Of a stretch of 64,000 nucleotides of DNA, positions 47,280 through 56,517 are shown one piece after another. The stretch is from NCBI GenBank assembly GCA_001899255.1, contig MKVX01000018.1:123140-187139 (forward strand), read 5' to 3'. The stretch comes from Rhizobiales bacterium 62-47. Its GTDB lineage: Bacteria; Pseudomonadota; Alphaproteobacteria; Rhizobiales; Xanthobacteraceae. Within the stretch, counting starts at the first letter, position 1. Each line of letters starts with the position of its first letter. The notes beneath the pieces were generated by a model, which made no database searches, was not told where the DNA came from, and saw only the letters and a program-made list of their open reading frames with translations. A program made the position numbers and the translations under genes.

Positions 47280-47689
47280 GGTGCGAGTCGTGACGTGGTG
47301 GCAAAGGACAGCGGGCAGGACCGCACCGCCCATTTGAGGATTAATTACACCATCCATAGGATGTTTTATGTGATCTCGGCAACTCTAGGTAATCAATGAT
47401 CTGCCGTAAACCCTACCAAAGCATCAGTTCACGGGCTGGGCGGGTGCCTTGTTCGCCGGATGGGCTCGGGTGCAGTCCGTGTTTGGCTTAGCCCGAGCGA
47501 GCCCAATGCCTGTGCATCAGTCCAGTGACTGCAGGCGCCCGGATGGGACGATTGCTGTCGCACAGATTGTTGTGGCGCATCGGAACCGGAACCGCATAGG
47601 CTGACACGCAAGCGATGGCGGAATATCCCGCGAAATCGCCATAGTCTGCGATCACGCTCTTCGGCGGCGTGAATTGTTCGGGTGATGCC
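47280..47689. other. intergenic region, divergent genes; one doubtful small ORF
   Basis: This 410-bp gap has no gene I can support. A 67-codon minus-strand frame (47488-47691, starting [10 protein letters not shown]) is open and overlaps the start of the next gene; it has no recognised family and no good ribosome site, so I leave it out. Promoters for both flanking genes are expected here. Confidence 0.5.
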
Positions 47690-48295
47690 ATGCGGAAGCA
47701 AAACACCGAAGGGCGTTTCGTCAAACCGATTGCAGCGGCGGTCTCCGCGTTGTGGTTTGCTGCGGGCGCTGCACATGCCGCCGATCCAAGTGCCGCCGGC
47801 CTGTGGCAGAAGATCGAAGACGGCAAGCCGGTGGTCTGGGTTCTGGTGGTCGATCACAACGGCATCTTCGAAGGCGCGATCGCCAAGACTTTTCCCGAAC
47901 CCAATGAAGATCCCAACGCCATCTGCAACAAGTGTGTCGACGATCGCAAGAATGCGCCACTCCTCGGACTGTCGTTCATTCGCAATATGAAGCGGAACGG
48001 TTTGAAATACGAGGACGGCAATGTCCTCGATCCGCGCGACGGCGAAGTCTATCGCGCGAAGATGAGCGTGAGCCCCGACGGCCAGTCACTGACCTTGCGC
48101 GGCTATCTCGGCATTTCGCTGCTTGGCAAGGACGAGACCTGGCAGCGGTTGCCGGATAGCACGATCGCATCGCTCGATTCCGCCGTGCTGACCAAATATC
48201 TGCCGGCAGAGACGGCAGCGATGCGTCCGCTTTCCGGTGCGAAGCAACCGGCTGGCAACGCCAAGCCAAAGGCGCCCGTACCGCTGACGCGCTGA
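47690..48295 (+). CDS. DUF2147-type exported protein
   Basis: Exported protein of 201 residues. A signal peptide ends near residue 30 (AAHA-A). The domain after it, with [17 protein letters not shown] and [20 protein letters not shown], matches DUF2147, a small beta-rich domain found in many proteobacteria, function unknown. Two Cys in CNKCVDD could form a disulphide or bind metal. The C-terminal tail is Pro/Lys-rich and looks disordered. It ends 11 bp from the convergent SGNH hydrolase gene. Confidence 0.83.
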   Translation: MRKQNTEGRFVKPIAAAVSALWFAAGAAHAADPSAAGLWQKIEDGKPVVWVLVVDHNGIFEGAIAKTFPEPNEDPNAICNKCVDDRKNAPLLGLSFIRNMKRNGLKYEDGNVLDPRDGEVYRAKMSVSPDGQSLTLRGYLGISLLGKDETWQRLPDSTIASLDSAVLTKYLPAETAAMRPLSGAKQPAGNAKPKAPVPLTR

Positions 48296-48306
48296 GCCGT
48301 CCGAGA

Positions 48307-50271
48307 TTAGCGCCGCTGCTCCAGCGCATTGGGCGGCGTGAGCGGTTCCTGAATTACTTCGGGTATGCGCGCATCCAGCCGCAGAACGGACGCCGCTGCA
48401 GGCAACGTCGCGTCGGCCATCACCGCGTGACCTTCGGCGGTGGGATGCACCGCGCCGCCATAGACGGCCGACAGTACGCCCCAAGTTGCGTCATGAATAT
48501 CGGAGGGCTGCGCTGACGCCGGCAATCCCTGAGGATAGGTCATCGCGGCGAAATAGCTGTCGTTGGCGTCGCGGATCCAGCGTGCGCGTGGCAGATAGGC
48601 GCGGAATTCGCTGGCGCCGCGGCCGCAAGTCAGCGGCTGCGAGGCTGCGGCGACGACGTCGTTGACGAAGCTGTCGCCCTTGGCCGAGAAGCAGGCTTGG
48701 TCGAATTCGGGATCGCTCTGCGAGCGTGCGCAAAAGCCATGATTGGCGAAGGCCGATTGATGGGCATCGACGAAGGTCATGCGGTCGCCTGCGGGGTCGC
48801 GGCACAGCACGCCGGATTGGCACAGCGCCAGCGCCTTGAGACGCGGCAGGAATTCGCTCTGCACATAGCGTGCGACATTGTTGAGACGCTGTGGATCGAC
48901 GTTGAAAGATGGATGCACGTCGAAGCCGCCACGGCCACCGGGGCAGGGCGCGCCGTTGAGCAGTGCGGGGTTGGCGTAGGACACGAAGATCACGTGCGAC
49001 ATGTCGCCGACCAGCGGCTTCAATGCACCGCGCAGCTTGTTGAAGGCCTGCGGCAGATCGTTGGTCAGGGCCTCGCGGGAATCTTCGACCGATCCCAGCA
49101 CGCCGCTGCGTTTGAAAATTTGCCGTTCGGTTGGGCTGTCGACGATGACGTCGGCAACGAGTCCGGAAAAATTGATGTCGTTGGCGCCGATCGACAGCAG
49201 CACGAGATCGAGCTTGCGTTCCGGCTGGCGGCGCTTTGCCGCCGTCAGCGCCTCGCGCAACTCGGCGAGCTGCGCGTTGATCTTGCCCTGACAATCCACA
49301 CCGGATTTCGTCACCAGGCATTCGCGAGCGCGCTGCGTGCCGAACAAGCCGTCGGTGATGGTCGCGCCGGTGCAGGCCAGCGGCAGGTACGTTACGGCGA
49401 TGTGCGAGTATTGCACGGCGAGGGCGATCGCGGTGCGGGTTTGATAGCTGTACAGCGACCGATGGCAGGCCGGATTGAACCACACCGCGCTTTCGCGCTG
49501 CCACACCTGTATCTGTCCCGGCGAACCGCAGGCGCGGCCGCCTTTGTAGCCGGCGCGGCTCGGACGGAAATACTCGCTGCCGGGACCGCCGAGATAGGAC
49601 TGAAAGCAGAAGCCAACATCGGAGAGCGCGACTTGCCGATCCGGATTGCCTTCTCCTGCGGCAACGGAATCGCCAAGGCCGGCGATGAAAATGTCGCGCA
49701 CCCGGATTTCGGTGGCGACATGCTGCGGTGCTTCGGCGCCGCTCGACACATCGACGGTGACGTTCGTCGCCACGCCGTACAGCACACGCAGATTGATCGG
49801 CTCGGCGCAATCCAGCGTCGATTGGCGCGGACCCTGACCGTCGTCGAAGGTCCACGCGCAGGTCGCGCCGACCGGAATGGCTCCAGCCAGCCGCACCGTC
49901 ACCGGATGATCGACCGGCGTCAGATAGCTTTCCTTGGTGTTGTCGCGGGTACACGGTTCACTAACGCGCCCGGTACGATCGATGCAGAGCCGATTGACGG
50001 CATTGCGGGCCCAGCCGCGACCGTCGCTTTGCACGGCAAGTGCGTCCTCTGCGGCCAGAACGCTGCCATTGCGTAATGCCTCGACCTGAAGCTGGAAGTC
50101 GCGCTCTTCGCGAAACAGCCGGAAGCGATTGCGCACTTCCCAAGAAATCTGCAGCGAGGAATCCGTCGCGGGTTGCGCCGTTGCCGGCTGGCTCCATGGC
50201 AGGGCAAACGTCAACGCGAGCAACAGCAAGCCGACACGGAGCGAAATTGGTCTGGTCTGAATCGGGATCAT
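48307..50271 (-). CDS. large exported SGNH/GDSL hydrolase
   Basis: Exported esterase-like protein of about 654 residues. Residues 1-32 form a signal peptide (ending ATA-Q). About 38-190 looks like a beta-rich accessory domain with Cys pairs. The hydrolase domain follows with block I GDSVAAGEG (Ser202), block III SIGANDINF and block V AVHPTAEGH. Ten or more Cys residues suggest disulphides in the periplasm or outside the cell. Ordinary GDSL hydrolases are 200-350 residues, so this is long. Substrate may be a polysaccharide ester or lipid. The start is uncertain: a longer frame exists, but MIPIQTRP leads straight into the signal. It lies 75 bp after the YbhN-like gene. Confidence 0.82.
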   Translation of the reverse strand: MIPIQTRPISLRVGLLLLALTFALPWSQPATAQPATDSSLQISWEVRNRFRLFREERDFQLQVEALRNGSVLAAEDALAVQSDGRGWARNAVNRLCIDRTGRVSEPCTRDNTKESYLTPVDHPVTVRLAGAIPVGATCAWTFDDGQGPRQSTLDCAEPINLRVLYGVATNVTVDVSSGAEAPQHVATEIRVRDIFIAGLGDSVAAGEGNPDRQVALSDVGFCFQSYLGGPGSEYFRPSRAGYKGGRACGSPGQIQVWQRESAVWFNPACHRSLYSYQTRTAIALAVQYSHIAVTYLPLACTGATITDGLFGTQRARECLVTKSGVDCQGKINAQLAELREALTAAKRRQPERKLDLVLLSIGANDINFSGLVADVIVDSPTERQIFKRSGVLGSVEDSREALTNDLPQAFNKLRGALKPLVGDMSHVIFVSYANPALLNGAPCPGGRGGFDVHPSFNVDPQRLNNVARYVQSEFLPRLKALALCQSGVLCRDPAGDRMTFVDAHQSAFANHGFCARSQSDPEFDQACFSAKGDSFVNDVVAAASQPLTCGRGASEFRAYLPRARWIRDANDSYFAAMTYPQGLPASAQPSDIHDATWGVLSAVYGGAVHPTAEGHAVMADATLPAAASVLRLDARIPEVIQEPLTPPNALEQRR

Positions 50272-50345
50272 GCCGTGTTTCAACGTCAAGGATGAGGCAG
50301 AAATAAGAGGCGAAAACGGTCTGGTTGCAACCGGTGGCGGCGTCG

Positions 50346-51404
50346 TCAGTTCCGGCTTGAGCCGGAATTGATCGATTGAGTGACCGGCGCGGCGCCGTTG
50401 TGACCATTCGATTTGCGGCGAATCTGCCATGGCCGTACGACACTGAGCCAGAGTTCGCGCGTGCCCATGATGCTGATGGCGAGCGTGAAGGGGATGACGA
50501 AGTACAGCACGCGGAAGACCAGCAGCGTCGCCAGCAGTTGCTCTTTGCCGAACTGCGGCAGGGCCACCAGCATGGCCGCGTCAAACACGCCGAGACTGCC
50601 CGGCGCGTGACTGGCGAAGCCGAGCAGGGTGGCGAGAATGAACACCACGGCTAGCGACAGGAAGTCGATCTCGGGCGTCGATGGGACCAGCAGGTACATC
50701 GCCAGCGCGCAGAAGCCGAGGTCGACGACGCCGATCAGGATCTGCAGCAGCGTCAGCCGTCCCGATGGCAGTACCACCTTCCAGCCGTTCTGGCCGAGTT
50801 CGCGCCGGTTGTCGCCCATGGCGACCCAGATCAGATAGACGGCGATTCCGGCGATGCAGCCGAGGCCGATCAGCCGGTTGATGGGGCTGGGCAGCAAATC
50901 CATCATGCCGGCAGCGTCGGGATGCACGGTCATGCCGATGCCGAGGACGAAGATGTTGCCGAGCCAGAACGTCAGGCCGGAGATAAAGCAGATCTTGGCG
51001 ACATCGATGGCGGTGAGGCCGTAGTCCGAATAAATGCGGAATCGAATGGCGCCGCCGGTGAACACCGTGGCGCCGATGTTGTGGCCGATCGAATAGCTGG
51101 TGAAGCTCGACAGTGCCGCGATCCGGTACGGAACGTGCGTGACGCCAAGGGTGCGCAGCGCGAAGAAATCGTAGAACGTCAGCGTGCAGAACGCGCCGAG
51201 GACGCATAGAGCGGCCAGCGCGATCTGGCCCGGTGATTTTTCCGTCAGCGCGACCAGAATGACGCTGCTGTCGACACCCTTGAGGGTGCGGACCAGCGTC
51301 ATAATCGCGAGAACGATGATGATGAGGCTCGCCGCGATGCCCAGCCGTTTCCAGCCGATCCGCTCCCGAAAGCCGCGTTGGAGCGTTGTCAGCAACTGGT
51401 GCAT
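50346..51404 (-). CDS. YbhN/LPG-synthase-like membrane protein
   Basis: Integral membrane protein of 352 residues with about 8 helices, of the lysylphosphatidylglycerol synthase membrane-domain family (UPF0104). TSYSIGHNIGATVFTGGAIR (about 100-120) is the conserved motif, and HAPGSLGVFDAAML follows near 275-288. It lacks the C-terminal aminoacyl-transfer domain of MprF, so it is a YbhN-type lipid-flippase-like protein, not a full synthase. GGAGG lies 4 bases before the ATG at 51404. The SGNH hydrolase gene follows on the same strand. Confidence 0.83.
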   Translation of the reverse strand: MHQLLTTLQRGFRERIGWKRLGIAASLIIIVLAIMTLVRTLKGVDSSVILVALTEKSPGQIALAALCVLGAFCTLTFYDFFALRTLGVTHVPYRIAALSSFTSYSIGHNIGATVFTGGAIRFRIYSDYGLTAIDVAKICFISGLTFWLGNIFVLGIGMTVHPDAAGMMDLLPSPINRLIGLGCIAGIAVYLIWVAMGDNRRELGQNGWKVVLPSGRLTLLQILIGVVDLGFCALAMYLLVPSTPEIDFLSLAVVFILATLLGFASHAPGSLGVFDAAMLVALPQFGKEQLLATLLVFRVLYFVIPFTLAISIMGTRELWLSVVRPWQIRRKSNGHNGAAPVTQSINSGSSRN

Positions 51405-51815
51405 TCGTCCTCCCGCAGGGGTGTGCACCAGTCGGAATCCAAGCGCGTCGGCCGGACCTCAGTAAGCGCCAAATAACTCATACGTCACTCATAGCGACTC
51501 ATGCGCGGATACCCATCACACGGAGACCCTTAAAACAAAAATCCGGCGTTGCAAGCTGCAACGACCGGCATCGACCGTTGCGCGCAGGACATGTAACCGG
51601 CTGTCATAAGTTCTTCATATGCGATTGAAGCAGACTGGTGTGGCGCAAATCGGTCCATACGATTGTCCGCCCCGTTCTGCACCATTTCGGCGTTGTATAT
51701 AGGATGCGCCAGCGTCCTGTGCTACGGCAGGATGGTCGCATGCAGACGCCACCATGACTCCGGACGTTGGAGGGTGCCATGCATCCTAAGTCGAACAATT
51801 GCCGCTCGTGCCGTG
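51405..51815. other. intergenic region with repeats and hairpin
   Basis: This 411-bp gap has no supported gene. It contains three ACTCAT hexamers at 51476, 51487 and 51497 (spacing 11 and 10 bp), a hairpin CGTTGCA-AGC-TGCAACG at 51547-51563, and CTGTCATAAGTTCTTCAT at 51601-51618, which resembles half of a Pho box. It should hold the promoter of the YbhN-like gene and the end of the 145-aa gene. Confidence 0.5.
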
Positions 51816-52253
51816 TCAAGGCTTTCGGAGGGCGAAATGCGCGCCGCAGAATGCCATCGCCGCGCCGAGGCAGAGCGCCATCAATCCGGCGATCACGCCG
51901 GTCGCGGTGGGGACGGCGCTTGGCGCTGACGCCGCCTGACCGGCCGCGGCGAGTACCAGCACGCCGGTAACGACCAGGAATTGCCGCATCCGCCGCGGAA
52001 TGCGCCCGGAAACCGCGCGGTGCATCAGCGAGGCGGTGAAATAGCCGCCGCAAAATGCCACAGAGGCAATCAGCCACCAGGCCAGTGCGGCTCCGGCCGG
52101 GACCAGATTGCGCGGGTCTTCGAATCGCCAGAGGCCGCCGAGATCGAGATTGAAGCGCTGGCCCAGCACATGGACTGCCAGCGCGAGCAGAACGCCGCAC
52201 ATCATGGCGCCGGCCAGAATTATACGACGCGGAAAGTAAGCGGGTGTGGCCAT
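51816..52253 (-). CDS. small hypothetical membrane protein, 145 aa
   Basis: Not recognised. About four predicted membrane helices (near 12-30, 48-70, 88-108 and 113-135), with basic residues in the loop SGRIPRRMRQ that face the cytoplasm. I started at the ATG at 52253 (MATPAYFPRR); the reading frame extends further but that part is antisense to the next gene. No ribosome site is convincing. It is divergent from the 200-aa membrane protein gene. Confidence 0.65.
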   Translation of the reverse strand: MATPAYFPRRIILAGAMMCGVLLALAVHVLGQRFNLDLGGLWRFEDPRNLVPAGAALAWWLIASVAFCGGYFTASLMHRAVSGRIPRRMRQFLVVTGVLVLAAAGQAASAPSAVPTATGVIAGLMALCLGAAMAFCGAHFALRKP

Positions 52254-52398
52254 CAGGGGTCCGTTGCGGCGGCGAGGCACCGCGATCCCTTGCGCGGCGG
52301 CGGCTGGTTGTGGCTTGTAGGATAATCGTCGGCCGTGCTGCAAGCAAACGCCGCCAGAGGCCGGCGCGGCTTGCCGGGTCATCAGAAAGTGAGACGTT

Positions 52399-53001
52399 TT
52401 GCGACAACCGCCGATTCCATCGTCCGACGACGAAGCGCCGCCCGGCATCAGGTACACATACAAGGCGTCGCTGATCGGCGTCACCCAACAGTTCGAATTG
52501 ACCGACGATGGCTTGTCGTGGCGCATCGGCGAGAAACAAAGCGTCTGGCCGTATACGACGATTGCTGCGATCGGCTTGTCGTATCGCCCTGTGTCGATGC
52601 AGTCGCGGCGCTTCCGTGCCGATATCGCCAATCGTTCCGGCGAGCGGCTGGCGATCATTTCGACCACCTGGCAGACCATTGCGCTGATGACGCCGCAGAA
52701 CGAAAGCTATCGGTTGTTCATCGCCGCTCTCCACCGCCGGATGGCGGAGCACGGCAGCAAGGCAATCCTGAGCGGCGGCATGCGGCCCGTGGCCTATTGG
52801 TTGAGCGCCGCGCTGCTGGTGCTGGTGGTGCTGGCGATGGTCGGACTGCTGTTCCGCGCCGTTGCCGCGGGGGCGACGGGCGGTGCGCTATTCCTGCTCG
52901 CGTGCGGCGCATTGTTCGGCTGGCAGATCGGTGGCTTCATGTTGCGAAACCGGCCGCGCACTTACACGTTCGATGCGCTGCCGAAAGATCTTCTGCCGTA
53001 A
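52399..53001 (+). CDS. hypothetical membrane protein, 200 aa
   Basis: Not recognised. The first about 125 residues look like a cytoplasmic PH-like or beta domain (YKASLIGVTQQFELTDDGLS, then PYTTIAAIGL). Two membrane helices follow at about 132-155 and 158-175. The start is a TTG at 52399 with no strong ribosome site; no ATG in frame lies early enough to be a better start. A divergent 145-aa membrane protein gene is its neighbour; a shared function is possible but unproven. Confidence 0.65.
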   Translation: MRQPPIPSSDDEAPPGIRYTYKASLIGVTQQFELTDDGLSWRIGEKQSVWPYTTIAAIGLSYRPVSMQSRRFRADIANRSGERLAIISTTWQTIALMTPQNESYRLFIAALHRRMAEHGSKAILSGGMRPVAYWLSAALLVLVVLAMVGLLFRAVAAGATGGALFLLACGALFGWQIGGFMLRNRPRTYTFDALPKDLLP

Positions 53002-53010
53002 TGCGCAGAG

Positions 53011-53436
53011 TTACTTGCGCACGACCAGCACCGAGCACTTCGCATAGCGCACCACGTGTCCGGCATTGGAGCCGAGGAAGTAAGTCTTCATCGCCGGCCG
53101 ATGCGACGTCATCACGATGAGATCGGCGTGGATCGCTGCCGCCTCTTCCAAGATCTCGTGATAGATGCCGCCTTGCCGCACGGCACTGGAGATCCGGGAG
53201 GGATCGATGCCGGATTCCCGGGCAACGATGGCGATGGCTTCTTCACAGGATTGCCGTTGCTGCGCATCGAAATTCGCCGGCACATATTCGGCCAGCATCA
53301 CGGGCGTCATCGGCAATACGTTGAGCAGCCGCACCTTGGCCTGGAAAGTGTTGGCCATCATCGCGGCCGTTGCGATAGCGGGCTTGGCGAGTTCGGTGTC
53401 CGCGAGGTCGATCGGGACGAGAATTGATTTAAACAT
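53011..53436 (-). CDS. universal stress protein (UspA family)
   Basis: Single-domain USP of 141 residues. It begins SILVPIDLADTELA, has an alpha/beta fold, and ends with the nucleotide-binding loop around TSHRPAMKTYFLGSNAGHVV and CSVLVVRK. The G-x3-G-x9-S/T-like loop suggests ATP binding, as in the UspFG/MJ0577 group. Expected in stress survival; no stress genes are adjacent. Confidence 0.92.
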   Translation of the reverse strand: MFKSILVPIDLADTELAKPAIATAAMMANTFQAKVRLLNVLPMTPVMLAEYVPANFDAQQRQSCEEAIAIVARESGIDPSRISSAVRQGGIYHEILEEAAAIHADLIVMTSHRPAMKTYFLGSNAGHVVRYAKCSVLVVRK

Positions 53437-53615
53437 CTGCGCCTCCGTACTGTGAGCGTAGCACGATTGGCGAACGGATTCTAACGTTCGCAGCGTTGTT
53501 CAGCAGATGTCTTTGCGAAGATTATATCCATCGCCCGATGCCGCGACAAATGCGCCCAGCCGGGCTTGATCTGAGCCGGAATTGGCCTGGACAAATGGCT
53601 GGCTGGAAAGGGATG

Positions 53616-54161
53616 TCAGGTGCTGTGCGGAGATTTCGGCAGCAGCTTCGGGGTCACGAAGAACGCGAGGCGCCCGCGCTGAAAAGAGACGTCACGCCAA
53701 TCGTTAATATCGAAATCGATTCCGACGAGGCCGCTGGTGGGCAGATTGCCACCCAGCGCGCGACGTGTCGCGGCATTGCCGTGGCCGCTCAGGCCCAACG
53801 CCAGTTCATGCAGGCCCGGATTGTGCCCGATCAAGAGCAGGCTCCGAGGATCATGCGCGGCTGCGCCGTGGATAATGCGCAACAGATCGGTAGGGTCGGC
53901 GATATAGAGTTCGGGCCGGTATGCCACGCTGGCGTGCCGCATGATCGGGGCGAGCAGCGGCCCGACGATATCCCAGGTTTGCCGCGCGCGGACGGCGGTG
54001 GAGACCAGCACCAGGTCGGCGGCATGATTGTGCTCGGCCATCCAGTTTCCCATCTCTGCGGCGTCCGCGTGACCACGTTGGTCAAGGCGGCGATCGATAT
54101 CCTCGCCGCTCGGTGCGTCGCTTTCGGTTTTGGCATGACGCAGCAGCATCAAACGGCGCAT
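53616..54161 (-). CDS. SixA-like histidine phosphatase
   Basis: Histidine-phosphatase superfamily protein of 181 residues. The RHG motif LLRHAKTESD near residue 6 and the second catalytic His in IGHNPGLHELALGL (about 112) are present, together with RARQTWDIV. SixA dephosphorylates Hpt-domain phosphohistidines in enterobacteria, so the class could act on phosphorelay proteins, but no such link is shown. The ATG at 54161 (MRRLMLLRH) gives the family start; longer starts are less likely. Confidence 0.85.
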   Translation of the reverse strand: MRRLMLLRHAKTESDAPSGEDIDRRLDQRGHADAAEMGNWMAEHNHAADLVLVSTAVRARQTWDIVGPLLAPIMRHASVAYRPELYIADPTDLLRIIHGAAAHDPRSLLLIGHNPGLHELALGLSGHGNAATRRALGGNLPTSGLVGIDFDINDWRDVSFQRGRLAFFVTPKLLPKSPHST

Positions 54162-54290
54162 GGGGGTCTCGATTCGGACGCTATGAGGATGGCGCGGAGC
54201 GGCACCCAACCGGGAAACTCAATGCCGATTACTGTACAAGTTTGCGCGAGACAAGGTGACAAGGGCTAGATGGCTTCGTAAGAAAACAGC

Positions 54291-55664
54291 GTGACGACAC
54301 CTGTGACAAGCGCACCCCCTGATTCCGAGACCGCAACGGCTGTGCAAAACACCGGGGCGCGCCGCCGCCTGACGCTGGACCGCGACGTCGAGGTTTGTGT
54401 CATCGGAGCAGGACTTGCGGGCCTGACCGCGGCGCTGGAATTGAGCCGCAAGGGCATGAGTGTCGCGGTGCTGGAGGGCCGACACGTCGGCTGGGGTGCA
54501 TCGGGCCGGCCGCTCGGCACGGTGATGCCGGGATATGGTTTGCCGGTGAATGACATCATCGCCCGCGTCGGTTTCGATAACGCCCGTGAAATGTGGGCGT
54601 TGTCGCGACAGGGCGCCAATTACGTTCGCCATATCGCGGACAAGATCGGCCCAGAGTTGGAACTGAGCTACGGCGCCCTTGAGGTCTCCAACGTCGATAT
54701 CGGCGACCGGCTGATCGGCAGGCTTCAGATGCTCGGCGAGGATTTCGGCACCGAGGTGGAGGGGTGGCAAGTCGACCACGTGCGCGACGTATTGAGGACG
54801 CGGCGCTATTTTCATGCCGTGCATTATCCCGGCGCATTCCAGATCGACGGCAGCAAATATCTGCATGGCCTCGCGGCGCAGGCGGAAGCGGCCGGCGCGC
54901 GCATCTATGAGGAAACGCCTGCGCTCAGCATCGATGCGGCGGGTATTCGCAAGCGCATCGTCACACCGGCGGCACGAATGCGGGCGTCCCACATCGTGCT
55001 TGCCGGCAATGTTTATCTCGGCGGTCCATCGCAGCGGCTGACCGATACGCTGCTGCCGGTGTGGCGCTATGCAGCTGTGTCCGAGCCGCTCGGCGACCGG
55101 CTGGCGGAGGTGATTTCCTTCCAGGGATCGGTGATGGACACCGACGACATCGATCATTTCCGCATCGTCGATGGCGATCGCCTGATGTGGGCGGGCCCGG
55201 AGACCACTTGGTCCGCCAATCCGCAGCGCTTTGCCGCTGCGATCCGCCGCCGTATCCGAACCGTCTTCCCGGCCTTGGGGCGCGTGGAACTGGCGGACGT
55301 CTGGAGCGGCGTGGTCGGCCAGACCGTGCACGGCATGCCGCAGATCGGCCAGTTGCGCCGCGGCCTATGGGTTGCCAGTGGCTTCGGCCGCCAGGGCATG
55401 AGTGCCACCGCGCTGGCCGGGCAGTTGATCGCTAACGGTATCCTGTGGCGCGACGATCGCTGGCGGCTATTCTCGCCGTTTGAACTGGTATGGGCTGGCG
55501 GGCGCGCCGGTCGTGTTGCCGGCAAGGCGGTCGACGTCTGGACGCGGGGTGGCGCCGCCGCCGCCGGGGCGCTGGCCCGCTGGCGCGAACGCGCCGCCAT
55601 ACGCGAAGCCGCGCGCGAGGCCCGCTTGGCCGCAGCCAACCGGCAGGCCGGAACGGGGCATTGA
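54291..55664 (+). CDS. FAD-dependent oxidoreductase, DAO family (PuuB-like)
   Basis: Flavoprotein of about 457 residues. The dinucleotide-binding motif VIGAGLAGLTAALELSRKG starts at residue 38, then WGASGRPLG (about 68-76) near the flavin as in gamma-glutamylputrescine oxidases. GLWVASGFGRQGMSATALAG is the C-terminal FAD-contact region. Substrate is an amine or amino acid, unknown. The last about 60 residues are Ala/Arg-rich and look helical and disordered. The start is GTG at 54291. Confidence 0.85.
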   Translation: MTTPVTSAPPDSETATAVQNTGARRRLTLDRDVEVCVIGAGLAGLTAALELSRKGMSVAVLEGRHVGWGASGRPLGTVMPGYGLPVNDIIARVGFDNAREMWALSRQGANYVRHIADKIGPELELSYGALEVSNVDIGDRLIGRLQMLGEDFGTEVEGWQVDHVRDVLRTRRYFHAVHYPGAFQIDGSKYLHGLAAQAEAAGARIYEETPALSIDAAGIRKRIVTPAARMRASHIVLAGNVYLGGPSQRLTDTLLPVWRYAAVSEPLGDRLAEVISFQGSVMDTDDIDHFRIVDGDRLMWAGPETTWSANPQRFAAAIRRRIRTVFPALGRVELADVWSGVVGQTVHGMPQIGQLRRGLWVASGFGRQGMSATALAGQLIANGILWRDDRWRLFSPFELVWAGGRAGRVAGKAVDVWTRGGAAAAGALARWRERAAIREAAREARLAAANRQAGTGH

Positions 55665-55820
55665 TCGCGGAACGATGGATGCCGCGTCCTGCGACCCTGT
55701 TGTGCTCGCAAGATTGTGAGCGCACGCGATGCCTTCGGGTGTAACGTTGCGGTGTTTATTCCGTAGCTAGTGCAATGGATTTGATACTGACCAACCGCCT
55801 TGCATGAAACGGAGACCACG

Positions 55821-56321
55821 ATGATCGACCGCCGCATCCTGCTTACATCCGCCGCGACTTTGGTCGGATTTGCTACGCTCAAATGGTTCGATGTCGCTCC
55901 CGCGCAGGCCGCCGGAAAATTTGCGGTCGAGAAGACTGATGCCGAGTGGCGCAAGCAATTGACGCCGGAGCAATATGAAATCTTGCGCAATCACGGCACC
56001 GAGCGGCCGTGGACGAGCCCGCTGCTCAAGGAGCATCGCAAGGGCATCTTCGCCTGCGCCGGCTGCGATCAGCCGCTGTATGCTTCGGAGACCAAGTTCG
56101 AAAGCGGCACTGGCTGGCCGAGTTTCTACCAGCCGCTTGAAGGCGCGGTCGGCAAGACCGAGGATCGCAAATTCGGCATGGTGCGAACCGAGATCCATTG
56201 CAGCCGCTGCGGCGGCCATCTCGGCCACGTCTTTGACGATGGACCGAAGCCGACCGGCCTGCGCTACTGCATGGACGGGCTGGCGCTCGTGTTCCATCCG
56301 GCGACGCCGTCGGCGACCTGA
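55821..56321 (+). CDS. msrB: exported peptide-methionine (R)-S-oxide reductase
   Basis: MsrB of about 166 residues with a Tat-like or Sec signal at its start (DRRILLTSAATLVG, residues 3-16; cleavage after AQA). The zinc site is CAGC (about 82-85) and CSRC (about 131-134), and the active-site Cys is in RYCMDGLAL (about 152); LYASETKFESGTGWPSF is the family core. Most MsrB are cytosolic, so the leader marks a periplasmic repair enzyme. GGAG lies 8 bases before the ATG at 55821. A 12-residue hairpin region follows 45 bp after the stop. Confidence 0.9.
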   Translation: MIDRRILLTSAATLVGFATLKWFDVAPAQAAGKFAVEKTDAEWRKQLTPEQYEILRNHGTERPWTSPLLKEHRKGIFACAGCDQPLYASETKFESGTGWPSFYQPLEGAVGKTEDRKFGMVRTEIHCSRCGGHLGHVFDDGPKPTGLRYCMDGLALVFHPATPSAT

Positions 56322-56368
56322 TACCTCAGCCCGAGTCCCGGCAATAGTTGCCGTTGTAGGCAAGAGTG

Positions 56369-56388
56369 CCCCGGTCGATTGGCCGGGG
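56369..56388 (+). terminator. weak hairpin after msrB
   Basis: CCCCGG (56369-56374) pairs with CCGGGG (56383-56388), 8-nt loop, followed by TATTGCGTTTAG. The stem is short and the T content limited, so the terminator call is tentative. Confidence 0.4.
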
Positions 56389-56428
56389 TATTGCGTTTAG
56401 AGCACTGATTTTCCAGCACAATCCGGTT

Positions 56429-56443
56429 TGGCATGGCCCTTGC
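56429..56443 (+). promoter_or_regulatory. candidate sigma-54 promoter upstream of flgE
   Basis: TGGCATGGCCCTTGC carries the sigma-54 signature GG-N10-GC (GG at 56430-56431, GC at 56442-56443) and matches TGGCACG-N4-TTGC except at one base. Predicted start of transcription is near 56455, about 63 bp before the flgE ATG. Hook-class genes in related alphaproteobacteria are often sigma-54 dependent. Confidence 0.6.
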
Positions 56444-56517
56444 GATTCGTTCTCCCGAATTGCGGCAGGCGACGACCCATCCGGCGTGCCGCCCGAAACG
56501 AAGCTGGAGACGACGTT

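Noticed and set aside
54219..55331. 370-codon open frame on the minus strand
   Set aside because: Antisense to the FAD oxidoreductase, whose dinucleotide-binding motif is clear.
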